Shown here piece by piece: positions 7,626 to 14,881 of a stretch of 39,673 nucleotides of DNA. Made by a program: the position numbers and the translations under genes. Within the stretch, counting starts at the first letter, position 1; each line of letters begins with the position of its first letter. The stretch is from assembly GCA_030828305.1 (NCBI GenBank), contig JAURCU010000011.1, positions 1-39,673 of the forward strand. Reading direction: 5' to 3'. A model generated the notes under the pieces. That model made no database searches. It saw only the letters and a list, made by a program, of their open reading frames with translations, and was not told the origin of the DNA. Source of the stretch: Luteolibacter sp. GTDB taxonomy: Bacteria > Verrucomicrobiota > Verrucomicrobiia > Verrucomicrobiales > Akkermansiaceae.

Positions 7626-8354
7626 TCATGCCCGGCTGCGTTTCGCGGCCAGCAACAAAGCACTGAGCCCGAACAGAGTCACGGATCCCATTTCGGGGAT
7701 CACAGTGACGTCCACGGCGAGAAGCAGGGGGTTGGCGCGGTCCTCATCATCAAAGCGAACAAAGCTCTGGGTATTGTCTCCTGTGCCGGTGAGCAGGAGG
7801 TTGAGGGTGCCGTCTCCGGCAAGTTGACCCGCAACAGCGGAGCGGAACGCAGGGCTGTCAGCATAGATGATGCTCTGGCCGCTGGGTATGGGGTCTGCGA
7901 CAAGGACACTGGAGAGCAAAGTTCCCAGTGTCCCACCCGGGGTGATATCGCCGGTGCCGATGGCGCCATCGCCATCAGGGTCATTCCAAGTGGCATGCGC
8001 TTCGATGAATTCGAATCCGTATTCATAGAGAGTGAGAGTTACATTGCTGCCTTGGCCGGTATCGCCGGCTCTGGTGATGCCAGTCAGGGTGACGCTGTTG
8101 ATTTGGAGGTTTGCAGCAGGGCCGAGTGCCAGGATATCGGAGAGGTCGAAGCGGGCGAGCCCGTTGAGCAAGGCAACGCCCGCCGCGCCATTCCTGCCGA
8201 CGATGATCTCGTTGTCGCTATCGCCATCATTTTTCGAGTCCGGGCCACCAGAGTCGCTGCGGATGTAAGTGTCATCGAGCACTTCGATCTGAATCACGGC
8301 CGCTGAAGCAATGCTGAAAAATCCAACCAAGCACAGAAGGATGCTGCCTCGCAT
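7626..8354 (-). CDS. PEP-CTERM-type secreted protein with DNRLRE-like domain
   Basis: A 242-residue surface protein. The start at 8354 gives a compact signal peptide (MRGSILLCLVGFFSIASA); an in-frame ATG at 8378 would add 8 residues. After the signal, VLDDTYIRSDS and LARFDLSDI are typical of DNRLRE-like beta-sandwich domains that often sit in carbohydrate-binding proteins. The C-terminus is a sorting signal of the PEP-CTERM layout: motif, hydrophobic helix (VTLFGLSALLLAA), then a basic tail KRSRA. The motif reads IPEMGS, with Met where the second Pro of PEP usually stands. It is convergent with the sulfatase gene, only 16 bases away. Confidence 0.85.
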   Translation of the reverse strand: MRGSILLCLVGFFSIASAAVIQIEVLDDTYIRSDSGGPDSKNDGDSDNEIIVGRNGAAGVALLNGLARFDLSDILALGPAANLQINSVTLTGITRAGDTGQGSNVTLTLYEYGFEFIEAHATWNDPDGDGAIGTGDITPGGTLGTLLSSVLVADPIPSGQSIIYADSPAFRSAVAGQLAGDGTLNLLLTGTGDNTQSFVRFDDEDRANPLLLAVDVTVIPEMGSVTLFGLSALLLAAKRSRA

Positions 8355-8474
8355 GGTTGTTGGGATTTTTGGAATCATCGGAGGTTGGTCGTTATAGCAG
8401 ATTAACTGGGAAAGTCCATGACGCGCTTGAGTTGGGCCCTGAGTGGCGAGGAACAAAGTCCAAAAGAGCGAGCG

Positions 8475-9206
8475 TCATGCGATGTGGCCTTGAAGCCAAT
8501 CATCGGCAGCCTCGAGCACTTGGGCGTAGCTGCTGTCATCGAAACTGTGCTTGGCGCCCTCGATGAGGACCAACTTCTTGGGCTCCCGGGCCTTGGCATG
8601 GGCGTCGATGCTATCATCAGGCAGCACCACATCGTCGGCCGTGCCGTGAATGAGCAGCAAGGGTTGTGCAAGTCCGCCGATTTGCTCGAAGAGGTCCTGA
8701 ATCCCGTGGAGATCCTCGACATAGGCCCGGGAGAGCGGGCAGCCTTTCTCATCCCACATGTCGCCCTCATCAGGGGTGACCATGCCGAACTCGCGCTCAC
8801 AAAAGGCCTTGGTGCGGATCATGCCGGCCAGATTGATGACGACTTCGATGCGGGGATCGCGCGCAGCCGTGAGCACGCCGACCGCACCGCCCATGCTATG
8901 GCCGGCGTAGGCCAGGCGCAGATTTTTGGGCAGCTGGTCCATTATATCCTGCAGATCCTCGCTCTCCTTGGAGATGGTGGCGGCGCGGAAGTCGCCCTCA
9001 GAATTGCCGTTGCCAGCAAAGGAGATGCGCAGGCAGGGCCAACCTTTGGAGGCGAGGCCCTCGGCGACAGCGACCACGAGGGGGCGGTCTTTGTCGCCGG
9101 TCACGCCGTGGCCGAGGATGATGAGCCGGTCTTTGCGGCTGCTGGGATGGTAGCTCGTGTCGAGCTCTTCGCCGTGGCGGTTTTTGAAAGTGGCGTTTTC
9201 AATCAT
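8475..9206 (-). CDS. Alpha/beta hydrolase (dienelactone-hydrolase/esterase-like)
   Basis: A 243-residue serine hydrolase. The nucleophile elbow is AGHSMGG with S104, the acid is in HGTADDVV (D191), and the histidine is H220 in GAKHSF, giving a full catalytic triad. An oxyanion-loop LGHGVTGDKD lies near residue 32. The start at 9206 overlaps the last 8 bases of the upstream dehydrogenase gene, so the two are translationally coupled; a start further upstream is possible but would overlap deeply. The substrate is unknown. Coupling with a 3-hydroxyacid dehydrogenase suggests a small ester or lactone in the same pathway, but this is inference. Confidence 0.88.
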   Translation of the reverse strand: MIENATFKNRHGEELDTSYHPSSRKDRLIILGHGVTGDKDRPLVVAVAEGLASKGWPCLRISFAGNGNSEGDFRAATISKESEDLQDIMDQLPKNLRLAYAGHSMGGAVGVLTAARDPRIEVVINLAGMIRTKAFCEREFGMVTPDEGDMWDEKGCPLSRAYVEDLHGIQDLFEQIGGLAQPLLLIHGTADDVVLPDDSIDAHAKAREPKKLVLIEGAKHSFDDSSYAQVLEAADDWLQGHIA

Positions 9207-10080
9207 CGAGGCGTCCGGGAAAAGTGAGTTCTGCAACCGCTGATTTGTCGAGTTCACCACGACCCAGCTCCATCAGTTTGCGGTATTGGGCTTCGGTAGC
9301 CCTGGAGAGAGGAACCCCAATGCCATTGGCGGCGGCCAATGCATTGGCAATGCCGCTGTCCTTGGCGGCGTGGGCGGCGGAGAAGAAACAGTCGTGGTCG
9401 CGCTCCTTCATGTCGGCGGAGTCGGTTTCGAGCACGCGGGAGTTGGCGCCCGTTTGCGAGAAGACTTCGCAGAGCATGTCGAGGTCGAGGCCGAGAGCCG
9501 CACCCAGGCCAAGACCCTCGGCGAGGGCGGCGGTGTTGATGTTCATCACCATGTTGACCAGTGCCTTCACTTGGGCTGCTTTGCCGATGGGGCCGATGTA
9601 GCGCAGCGAGGCGCTGAGATCCTTTAGCAGGGCCTCGTTGGCGTTAAAAATCGATTCCTCACCGCCGACCATCAGGTAGAGCTCGCCGTTGCGGGCCTGT
9701 GGAATGCTGGAGGCCATGCAGGCTTCCAGAGCATCGGCGCCAGCGCCTTGGCAAGCGGCGTCGACTTGCCGCTGCAGTTCGGGGCTGAGGGTGGCGCAGT
9801 TGATGAAGACCTTGCCGGAGGCGTCTTTGAGCAGATTGTCCGTGGTGAAGACCTCACGCATGGCGGTGTCATCGGTGACCACGGTGAAGATGATGTCCGC
9901 ATTGGCAGTGACCTCGCTCAGGCTGGAGGCTGCGATGCAGCCCAGTTCCTCGGCCAATTGCTCTGCTGCGGCAGCACGAATGTCCTGCACCACGGTGACT
10001 TCGTGCCCACAATCCTTGAGGCGACGTGCCATGTTGGCACCCATGCGTCCGACTCCGACCAGTCCGATTTTCTGTGACAT
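9199..10080 (-). CDS. 3-hydroxyisobutyrate dehydrogenase / beta-hydroxyacid dehydrogenase family
   Basis: A 293-residue NAD(P)-dependent enzyme. The N-terminal Rossmann motif is GLVGVGRMGANMARRL, and the catalytic lysine is K172 in GKAAQVKALVNMVMN. Length and two-domain layout match the family that includes 3-hydroxyisobutyrate dehydrogenase, tartronate semialdehyde reductase and succinic semialdehyde reductase. The usual substrate-binding motif (DAPVSGG then GT) is changed to EACMASSIPQARNGELYLMVGG, so the substrate may differ from the standard members. It starts the operon whose second gene is the overlapping alpha/beta hydrolase. The promoter lies in the 113 bases shared with divergent ileS. 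Confidence 0.88.
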   Translation of the reverse strand: MSQKIGLVGVGRMGANMARRLKDCGHEVTVVQDIRAAAAEQLAEELGCIAASSLSEVTANADIIFTVVTDDTAMREVFTTDNLLKDASGKVFINCATLSPELQRQVDAACQGAGADALEACMASSIPQARNGELYLMVGGEESIFNANEALLKDLSASLRYIGPIGKAAQVKALVNMVMNINTAALAEGLGLGAALGLDLDMLCEVFSQTGANSRVLETDSADMKERDHDCFFSAAHAAKDSGIANALAAANGIGVPLSRATEAQYRKLMELGRGELDKSAVAELTFPGRLDD

Positions 10081-10193
10081 GGGCGTAGCTCAGCATGAGG
10101 GCGCTGCGATGTCCACTTTCCCCTTAAAATACTGGTTTTTCCCGTGATTGACCCCCGCCCGCGTCATTGATAGCGTCCGCGGCCCCGCCGACC

Positions 10194-12926
10194 ATGAGCG
10201 CCCCCAATTACAAAGATACGCTGAGCCTGCCGCAAACGACCTTTCCGATGCGCGGGGACCTGGTGAAGAACGAGCCCGTGCGCCTCGAGCGTTGGGAGAG
10301 CGAGGGCCTGTATCATAGGATCATTGGCCGCCGTCGCGAGCAGGGCGCACCAGAATTCATCCTCCACGACGGCCCGCCATTCGCCAATGGTGACGTCCAC
10401 ATGGGGACGGCCCTCAACAAGTTGCTCAAGGATCTGGTGGTGAAGTCCAAAACCATGGCGGGTCACACGGTGCCCTACATCCCCGGCTGGGACTGCCACG
10501 GTCTGCCAATCGAATTCAAGGTGGTCAGGGAGGCCGCCGGCCTTGAGCCCGCCGAGATCCGCCGCCGCTCGGCCGAGTTCGCTCGCAAATACATCGACAT
10601 CCAGCGCGGCTCGTTTCGCCGCCTCGGTGTCTTCGGCGACTGGGACAATCCCTACCTCACCATGGACCCCGGATATGAGGCTGACATTCTTCGCGTTTTC
10701 GCCAAGTTGGTGGAAAAGAATTGCGTCTATCAGAGCAAGAAGCCGGTGCAGTGGTCCTACGGCGCCAAGACCGCCCTGGCTGAAGCCGAGGTCGAATACA
10801 TGGACAAGACGAGCCCGGCCATCTTCGTGAAGTTCGAGCTCACCAGCGGTGATCTCGCTGGTCGGGCCAGTCTCCCGATCTGGACCACCACTCCCTGGAC
10901 GCTTCCCGCCAACCTCGGCCTCGCGGTCCATCCCGAGTTCACCTACGTCCACGGCACATTCACCAACGAGATCGCTGACCGCAGCGAAGAGCTCATTGTC
11001 GTGCGCGAACTCATTGGCCAACTCGAAGAGAAGACCGGCTTCAAGCTCACCGAGACCCACGGCGAAATCAAAGGCCGCGAGCTCGACGGCCTCGAAGCGC
11101 AGCATCCTTTCCTTGAACGCACTTCCAAAGTCATCCTCGCCAACTACGTGACCACCGACACCGGTACGGGTGTGGTGCACACCGCCCCGGGTCACGGTGC
11201 GGACGACTACGCGGCTGGTCAGCAAAACGGCCTGGGCGTGCTCTCGCCGGTGGATGATGACGGCAAGTTTACCGACGAAGCCGGCGTACCCGCACTCATC
11301 GGCAAGCATGTCTTCGACTCCAACGACCTGGTGATTGACATGCTCGCTGAGAGCGGTCACCTGCTCGGTCGCGAGACCTACAAGCACAGCTACCCACATT
11401 GCTGGCGCTCCAAAACACCCATCATCTTCCGTGCGGTTGAGCAGTTTTTCATCTCCTTGGACAGCCTGCGTAGCCAAGCCCTGGAGCAAATCGATCAGGT
11501 CGAGTGGCTGCCCAACTGGGGCCGCAACCGCATCTACGGCACGGTGGAAAGCCGTCCCGACTGGTGCATCTCGCGCCAGCGCACCTGGGGCGTGCCTTTG
11601 CCGGTCTTCTTCGATGCCGACGGCCAGGCCATCCTTTCGGCCGAACTCGCCTCCAAGGTTGCCGACTTGGTGGAAACGCAAGGCACCAACTTTTGGTTCG
11701 AGCACAGTGACGCCGAACTTGCCAAGCGTCTTGGCCTGCCCGAAGGCTCCAAGAAATGCCGCGACACCCTGGATGTGTGGATCGACTCGGGTTGCTCGCA
11801 CGTCGCCGTGCTCGACAAGCATCCCGAGCTGCACGCGCCCTGTGATCTTTACCTGGAGGCTACCGATCAACACCGTGGCTGGTTCCAAAGTTCCCTGATG
11901 CTCAGCACCGCCTATCGGGGCGTGGCTCCTTACAAGACGGTGATGACCCATGGTTTTGTGGTCGACAAGGACACCGGCAAGAAGACTTCCAAAAGCGACG
12001 ACAAGAAGAAAGGCAAGCCCACTGACGCCGCCCATTTCTACAACAAGTATGGAGCGGACATCGTGCGCCTATGGGTGAGTTCGGTGGATTGGCAGAACGA
12101 AGTGCCCTTCGGTGAGGATCTCTTCAAGCAGGTTACTGAACCCTATCGTCGCTTGCGTAACACCCTTCGCATTCTCATCGGCAACCTCGACGGCTTCAAG
12201 CCGGACGCTTCTGCCAGCTTCGACTACACGCTGCTGGAGCGCTGGATACTCGAGCGCTTGCATGTGGTGACCGGGGAATGTCTCAAAGGTTACGAGACCT
12301 ATGAATTCCGTAAGGTTTTTAACGCCATCAACAACTTCTGCACCCACGATCTGAGTGCCGTTTACATCGATGCCACCAAGGACCGCATGTATTGTGATGC
12401 GGCTGATTCTGCGCGCCGCCTTGCTGCTCAGGCTGCGATGCACAAGGTTTTCACCGGCATCACCAAGCTGCTCGCGCCGATTCTCGCCTATACCGCGGAT
12501 GAGGCTTGGGAGCATGCGCCTTTCACCGAGGGTAGCGTGCACGAGCAGGACTTCCCGGTCGCAGACCCGGCCTTTGCTCCCGGTGAGGCGAGTGAAAAGG
12601 CCGCGCGCCTCTTCGAAATCAAGCATGCGATCCAGACCGCCATCGAGAGCCAGATCCAAGCCAAGGTCTTCAGCCGCAACAACGAGGCCGAGGTCACCTT
12701 GACGGTTCCCGAGAGTGATGCAGCCCTGCTGGAGCTCCTCAACAATCGCGACTTTGCCACCGAGTGGTTTATCATCGCCGGCCTTAAAGCGGAGGTTGGC
12801 ACCGAACTGAAGGCCGAAGCCCGCATGACCGATCATGCGCTCTGCCCACGCTGCCGCAAGCACGAGCCGCTGAACGATAGCGGCATTTGCGGTCGCTGCG
12901 ACAGTGTGTGCGCCGCCCTCACATAG
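10194..12926 (+). CDS. ileS: Isoleucyl-tRNA synthetase
   Basis: Charges tRNA-Ile with isoleucine. The start at 10194 gives MSAPNYKDTLSLPQTTFPMR, the family N-terminus, and a 910-residue protein of normal length. The HIGH motif is HMGT in FANGDVHMGTALNK. The editing domain (TTTPWTLPANLGLA, GTGVVHTAPGHG) and the WCISRQRTWGVPLP block follow. The second signature normally reads KMSKS; here it reads KTSKS and is followed by a lysine-rich DDKKKGKPTDAAHFYNK segment. The C-terminus has a zinc ribbon (CPRCRKHE and GICGRCDSVC). It leads a run with lspA, beginning 29 bases later. Confidence 0.96.
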   Translation: MSAPNYKDTLSLPQTTFPMRGDLVKNEPVRLERWESEGLYHRIIGRRREQGAPEFILHDGPPFANGDVHMGTALNKLLKDLVVKSKTMAGHTVPYIPGWDCHGLPIEFKVVREAAGLEPAEIRRRSAEFARKYIDIQRGSFRRLGVFGDWDNPYLTMDPGYEADILRVFAKLVEKNCVYQSKKPVQWSYGAKTALAEAEVEYMDKTSPAIFVKFELTSGDLAGRASLPIWTTTPWTLPANLGLAVHPEFTYVHGTFTNEIADRSEELIVVRELIGQLEEKTGFKLTETHGEIKGRELDGLEAQHPFLERTSKVILANYVTTDTGTGVVHTAPGHGADDYAAGQQNGLGVLSPVDDDGKFTDEAGVPALIGKHVFDSNDLVIDMLAESGHLLGRETYKHSYPHCWRSKTPIIFRAVEQFFISLDSLRSQALEQIDQVEWLPNWGRNRIYGTVESRPDWCISRQRTWGVPLPVFFDADGQAILSAELASKVADLVETQGTNFWFEHSDAELAKRLGLPEGSKKCRDTLDVWIDSGCSHVAVLDKHPELHAPCDLYLEATDQHRGWFQSSLMLSTAYRGVAPYKTVMTHGFVVDKDTGKKTSKSDDKKKGKPTDAAHFYNKYGADIVRLWVSSVDWQNEVPFGEDLFKQVTEPYRRLRNTLRILIGNLDGFKPDASASFDYTLLERWILERLHVVTGECLKGYETYEFRKVFNAINNFCTHDLSAVYIDATKDRMYCDAADSARRLAAQAAMHKVFTGITKLLAPILAYTADEAWEHAPFTEGSVHEQDFPVADPAFAPGEASEKAARLFEIKHAIQTAIESQIQAKVFSRNNEAEVTLTVPESDAALLELLNNRDFATEWFIIAGLKAEVGTELKAEARMTDHALCPRCRKHEPLNDSGICGRCDSVCAALT

Positions 12927-12955
12927 GCCCTATAAGACCAATGGGATTGATGACC

Positions 12956-13558
12956 ATGCCTCTGAAGAAACTACTGCTGGTTCTGACACTCCCGCTTTAT
13001 CTGCTCGATCAAGCGACCAAGTTCTGGACGGTCTTCAACTACGACCCTCCGGGCCCGCAGCGTCCCGTCGACGGTTTTGCCATCATCGACGGTTGGTTTC
13101 ATTGGGTGCGCATCCACAACCAGGGCGTGGCTTTCGGCATGGGCAACGGCACCAGCTGGGCACCGGTGGTATTCTTGCTGGTGCCCATCATCGCCCTGGT
13201 GCTGCTACGTGTTTTCTGGATCAAGGGAGTGTTCCATAATCTCGGATCCTGCATCGCGGTGGCACTTCTGCTTTGCGGCATCTTTGGCAACCTTACCGAC
13301 CGACTCATTCAGGGCTTCCTGCTCGAAGCCTACAAGACAGAGTCCTTCTGGACGCGCCTTTGCGAGGGCTACGTGGTCGACTTCGTGCTCGTGAAGCTGC
13401 CGCTCTACGACAAAATCGTTCCCAGTAGTGGCGGCTGGTGGCCGGCCTTCAATGTGGCGGACTCCTGCATCTGCATTGCCGCCGTGCTACTTTTCATGAG
13501 TGGCTTGCGAGAGCCCAAGGAGGGAGTTGCCGAGAAATCGAAGACGGGCTCCAAGTGA
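12956..13558 (+). CDS. lspA: Lipoprotein signal peptidase (signal peptidase II)
   Basis: Inner-membrane aspartic protease that cleaves the signal peptides of diacylglyceryl-modified prolipoproteins. Starts are possible at 12941, 12950 and 12956; 12956 (MPLKKLLLVLTLPLYLLDQ) gives the best family N-terminus and has the ACC-ATG context common in this window. Conserved residues are LLDQATKFW (D18), HNQGVAFGM, FGNLTDRL, and the two catalytic aspartates in YVVDF and FNVADS. Four membrane segments are visible. Between the GNxxDR motif and the catalytic VVDF there is a longer insert (QGFLLEAYKTESFWTRLCEG) than in proteobacterial LspA. It follows ileS, a pairing common in bacteria. Confidence 0.94.
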   Translation: MPLKKLLLVLTLPLYLLDQATKFWTVFNYDPPGPQRPVDGFAIIDGWFHWVRIHNQGVAFGMGNGTSWAPVVFLLVPIIALVLLRVFWIKGVFHNLGSCIAVALLLCGIFGNLTDRLIQGFLLEAYKTESFWTRLCEGYVVDFVLVKLPLYDKIVPSSGGWWPAFNVADSCICIAAVLLFMSGLREPKEGVAEKSKTGSK

Positions 13559-13673
13559 GTCAAGGGAGCGGCGAGGTAAAATTTTTTAGTACGGAAATGC
13601 CGACTATCCGGGCTCATCTACTAAATAGAGCGTGGTTTTCGAATTGACGCTACTACATGTATGGTTAGTCTTC

Positions 13674-13698
13674 GGGCCTGTTGTTGCCAGGCCCTTTT
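13674..13698 (+). terminator. Terminator-like hairpin abutting the nrdR start
   Basis: GGGCCTG (13674-13680) pairs with CAGGCCC (13688-13694) across a TTGTTGC loop and is followed by TTTT (13695-13698). This has the form of a rho-independent terminator for lspA. The last T is only one base from the nrdR ATG at 13700, so the element may instead control nrdR as an attenuator or fold over its ribosome entry site. Confidence 0.6.
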
Positions 13699-13699
13699 C

Positions 13700-14191
13700 A
13701 TGCGTTGCGTCCAGTGCGGTTCACTCAAAGACAAAGTCCTCGATTCCCGATCTTCGAAGGATGGAACGACGATTCGTCGTCGACGCGAATGTCTTCAATG
13801 CGGCTATCGCTACACCACCTACGAACAGATCGAGCGCACCGAGTTGCGGGTGGTCAAACGCGACGGGACGCGCGAAGCGCTCAACCGCGAGAAGCTGCGC
13901 AACGGTTTGATCAAGGCCTGCGAGAAACGTCCGGTCACCATGGATCGCCTCGACCGTGCGGTAGAGGAAATCCTCACCGAACTGCACAAGGATCACGTCA
14001 GCGAAGTGCCTTCCAACATCATCGGCAACAAGGTGATGGACAAACTTTATCAGGTCGATCCGGTGGCCTACGTCCGCTACGTCTCGGTGTATCGGCAGTT
14101 CGACGACGTCAACGAATTCATCCAGGAAATTCAGGCGCTATCGCGCCGCGCCGCCCGAGATCCCTTCCAGCGCAAACTCTTCAAAGACTGA
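13700..14191 (+). CDS. nrdR: Transcriptional regulator NrdR
   Basis: A 163-residue repressor of ribonucleotide reductase genes that senses ATP/dATP. The start at 13700 gives the invariant N-terminus MRCVQCGS. The zinc ribbon cysteines are C3, C6, C31 and C34 (RCVQC and ECLQC), followed by the ATP-cone domain (VVKRDGTREALNREKLRNGL, then the EILTEL and VMDKLYQVDPVAYVRYVSVY segments). The length is typical. No ribonucleotide reductase gene is in this window, so the regulated genes lie elsewhere. A GC-rich hairpin with four Ts ends one base before the ATG. Confidence 0.96.
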   Translation: MRCVQCGSLKDKVLDSRSSKDGTTIRRRRECLQCGYRYTTYEQIERTELRVVKRDGTREALNREKLRNGLIKACEKRPVTMDRLDRAVEEILTELHKDHVSEVPSNIIGNKVMDKLYQVDPVAYVRYVSVYRQFDDVNEFIQEIQALSRRAARDPFQRKLFKD

Positions 14192-14290
14192 TATTGCCTG
14201 CCTGCCGCGCTTGAAACGAACCCCACCCGCCGCTCTCATTCTTACGCCTTCCTTCCCTCATCCCAAAACCGCCCCACCCCTGACTTACTC

Positions 14291-14833
14291 TTGATCGCTA
14301 TCCTAGGAAACCGGCCCGCCCTGCAAGTCGGCCAGCATCAAATTATCGACTACGATACCGCTTGGCTGGATGCCGCCTTGCAACGGGCTGCCCGTGCCGC
14401 TAAGCGCGAGGATTTCCCCTTCCTCGCCGACATCCGCAACGGTGTGGTTGAGTATTTGGAGAGCAAGTGCCCGCTTCGCCTGCTCAAGCTCGAAGAGCTC
14501 TACGACCGCGTCCGCCGCATGCTGGTCATGATCGGCTGCGAGTCCATTGCCGAACAACTCGAGCCGGTGGCCCCGCCGGTCACCGTGTCTTTGGTGGCGG
14601 CTGCGATGGAGGCTGGCAACGGTTTCGAATTGGCCTTTTTTGAGAAGCTGCGCACCGAGCTCTGCCAACTGCGCGCCCAAGGCGCCCAGCAGATCCGCTT
14701 CACCGGATTGCGGGAAAGCTCACTGATCCTTCGCGGTTGCGACAAATGGAATGTCCATTGCGACAAGCTCTTGGGTGAAATCGAGCTATTCATCAAGGCG
14801 TGGGAGCAGGACGCCGAGCCCGCCGCGGCTTGA
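14291..14833 (+). CDS. Conserved-looking hypothetical protein, downstream of nrdR
   Basis: A 180-residue predicted soluble protein that starts with a TTG codon (TTG ATC GCT). No in-frame ATG lies nearby upstream, and the first methionine inside would cut the first strand. It is mostly helical. Residues ~45-90 (RNGVVEYLESKCPLRLLKLE..LYDRVRRMLVMIG) faintly resemble the helical ATP-cone arrangement of NrdR, which is a weak impression only. Codon usage and amino-acid composition look like a real gene and the antisense frame has no better candidate. The 99 bases in front are C-rich and contain no recognisable promoter. I recognise no family. Confidence 0.7.
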   Translation: MIAILGNRPALQVGQHQIIDYDTAWLDAALQRAARAAKREDFPFLADIRNGVVEYLESKCPLRLLKLEELYDRVRRMLVMIGCESIAEQLEPVAPPVTVSLVAAAMEAGNGFELAFFEKLRTELCQLRAQGAQQIRFTGLRESSLILRGCDKWNVHCDKLLGEIELFIKAWEQDAEPAAA

Positions 14834-14881
14834 GCTCGGACGTGCTTGACCGTCCTTGTGACGAGTGCATTCTGCGCCCTC

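Noticed and set aside
6782..7663. Open frame of 293 codons on the minus strand
   Set aside because: Antisense to the SGNH half of the sulfatase fusion, with no family motif.
10164..12035. Long open frame of 623 codons on the minus strand
   Set aside because: It is entirely antisense to ileS, whose motifs are clear; long antisense frames are common with this GC-rich codon usage.
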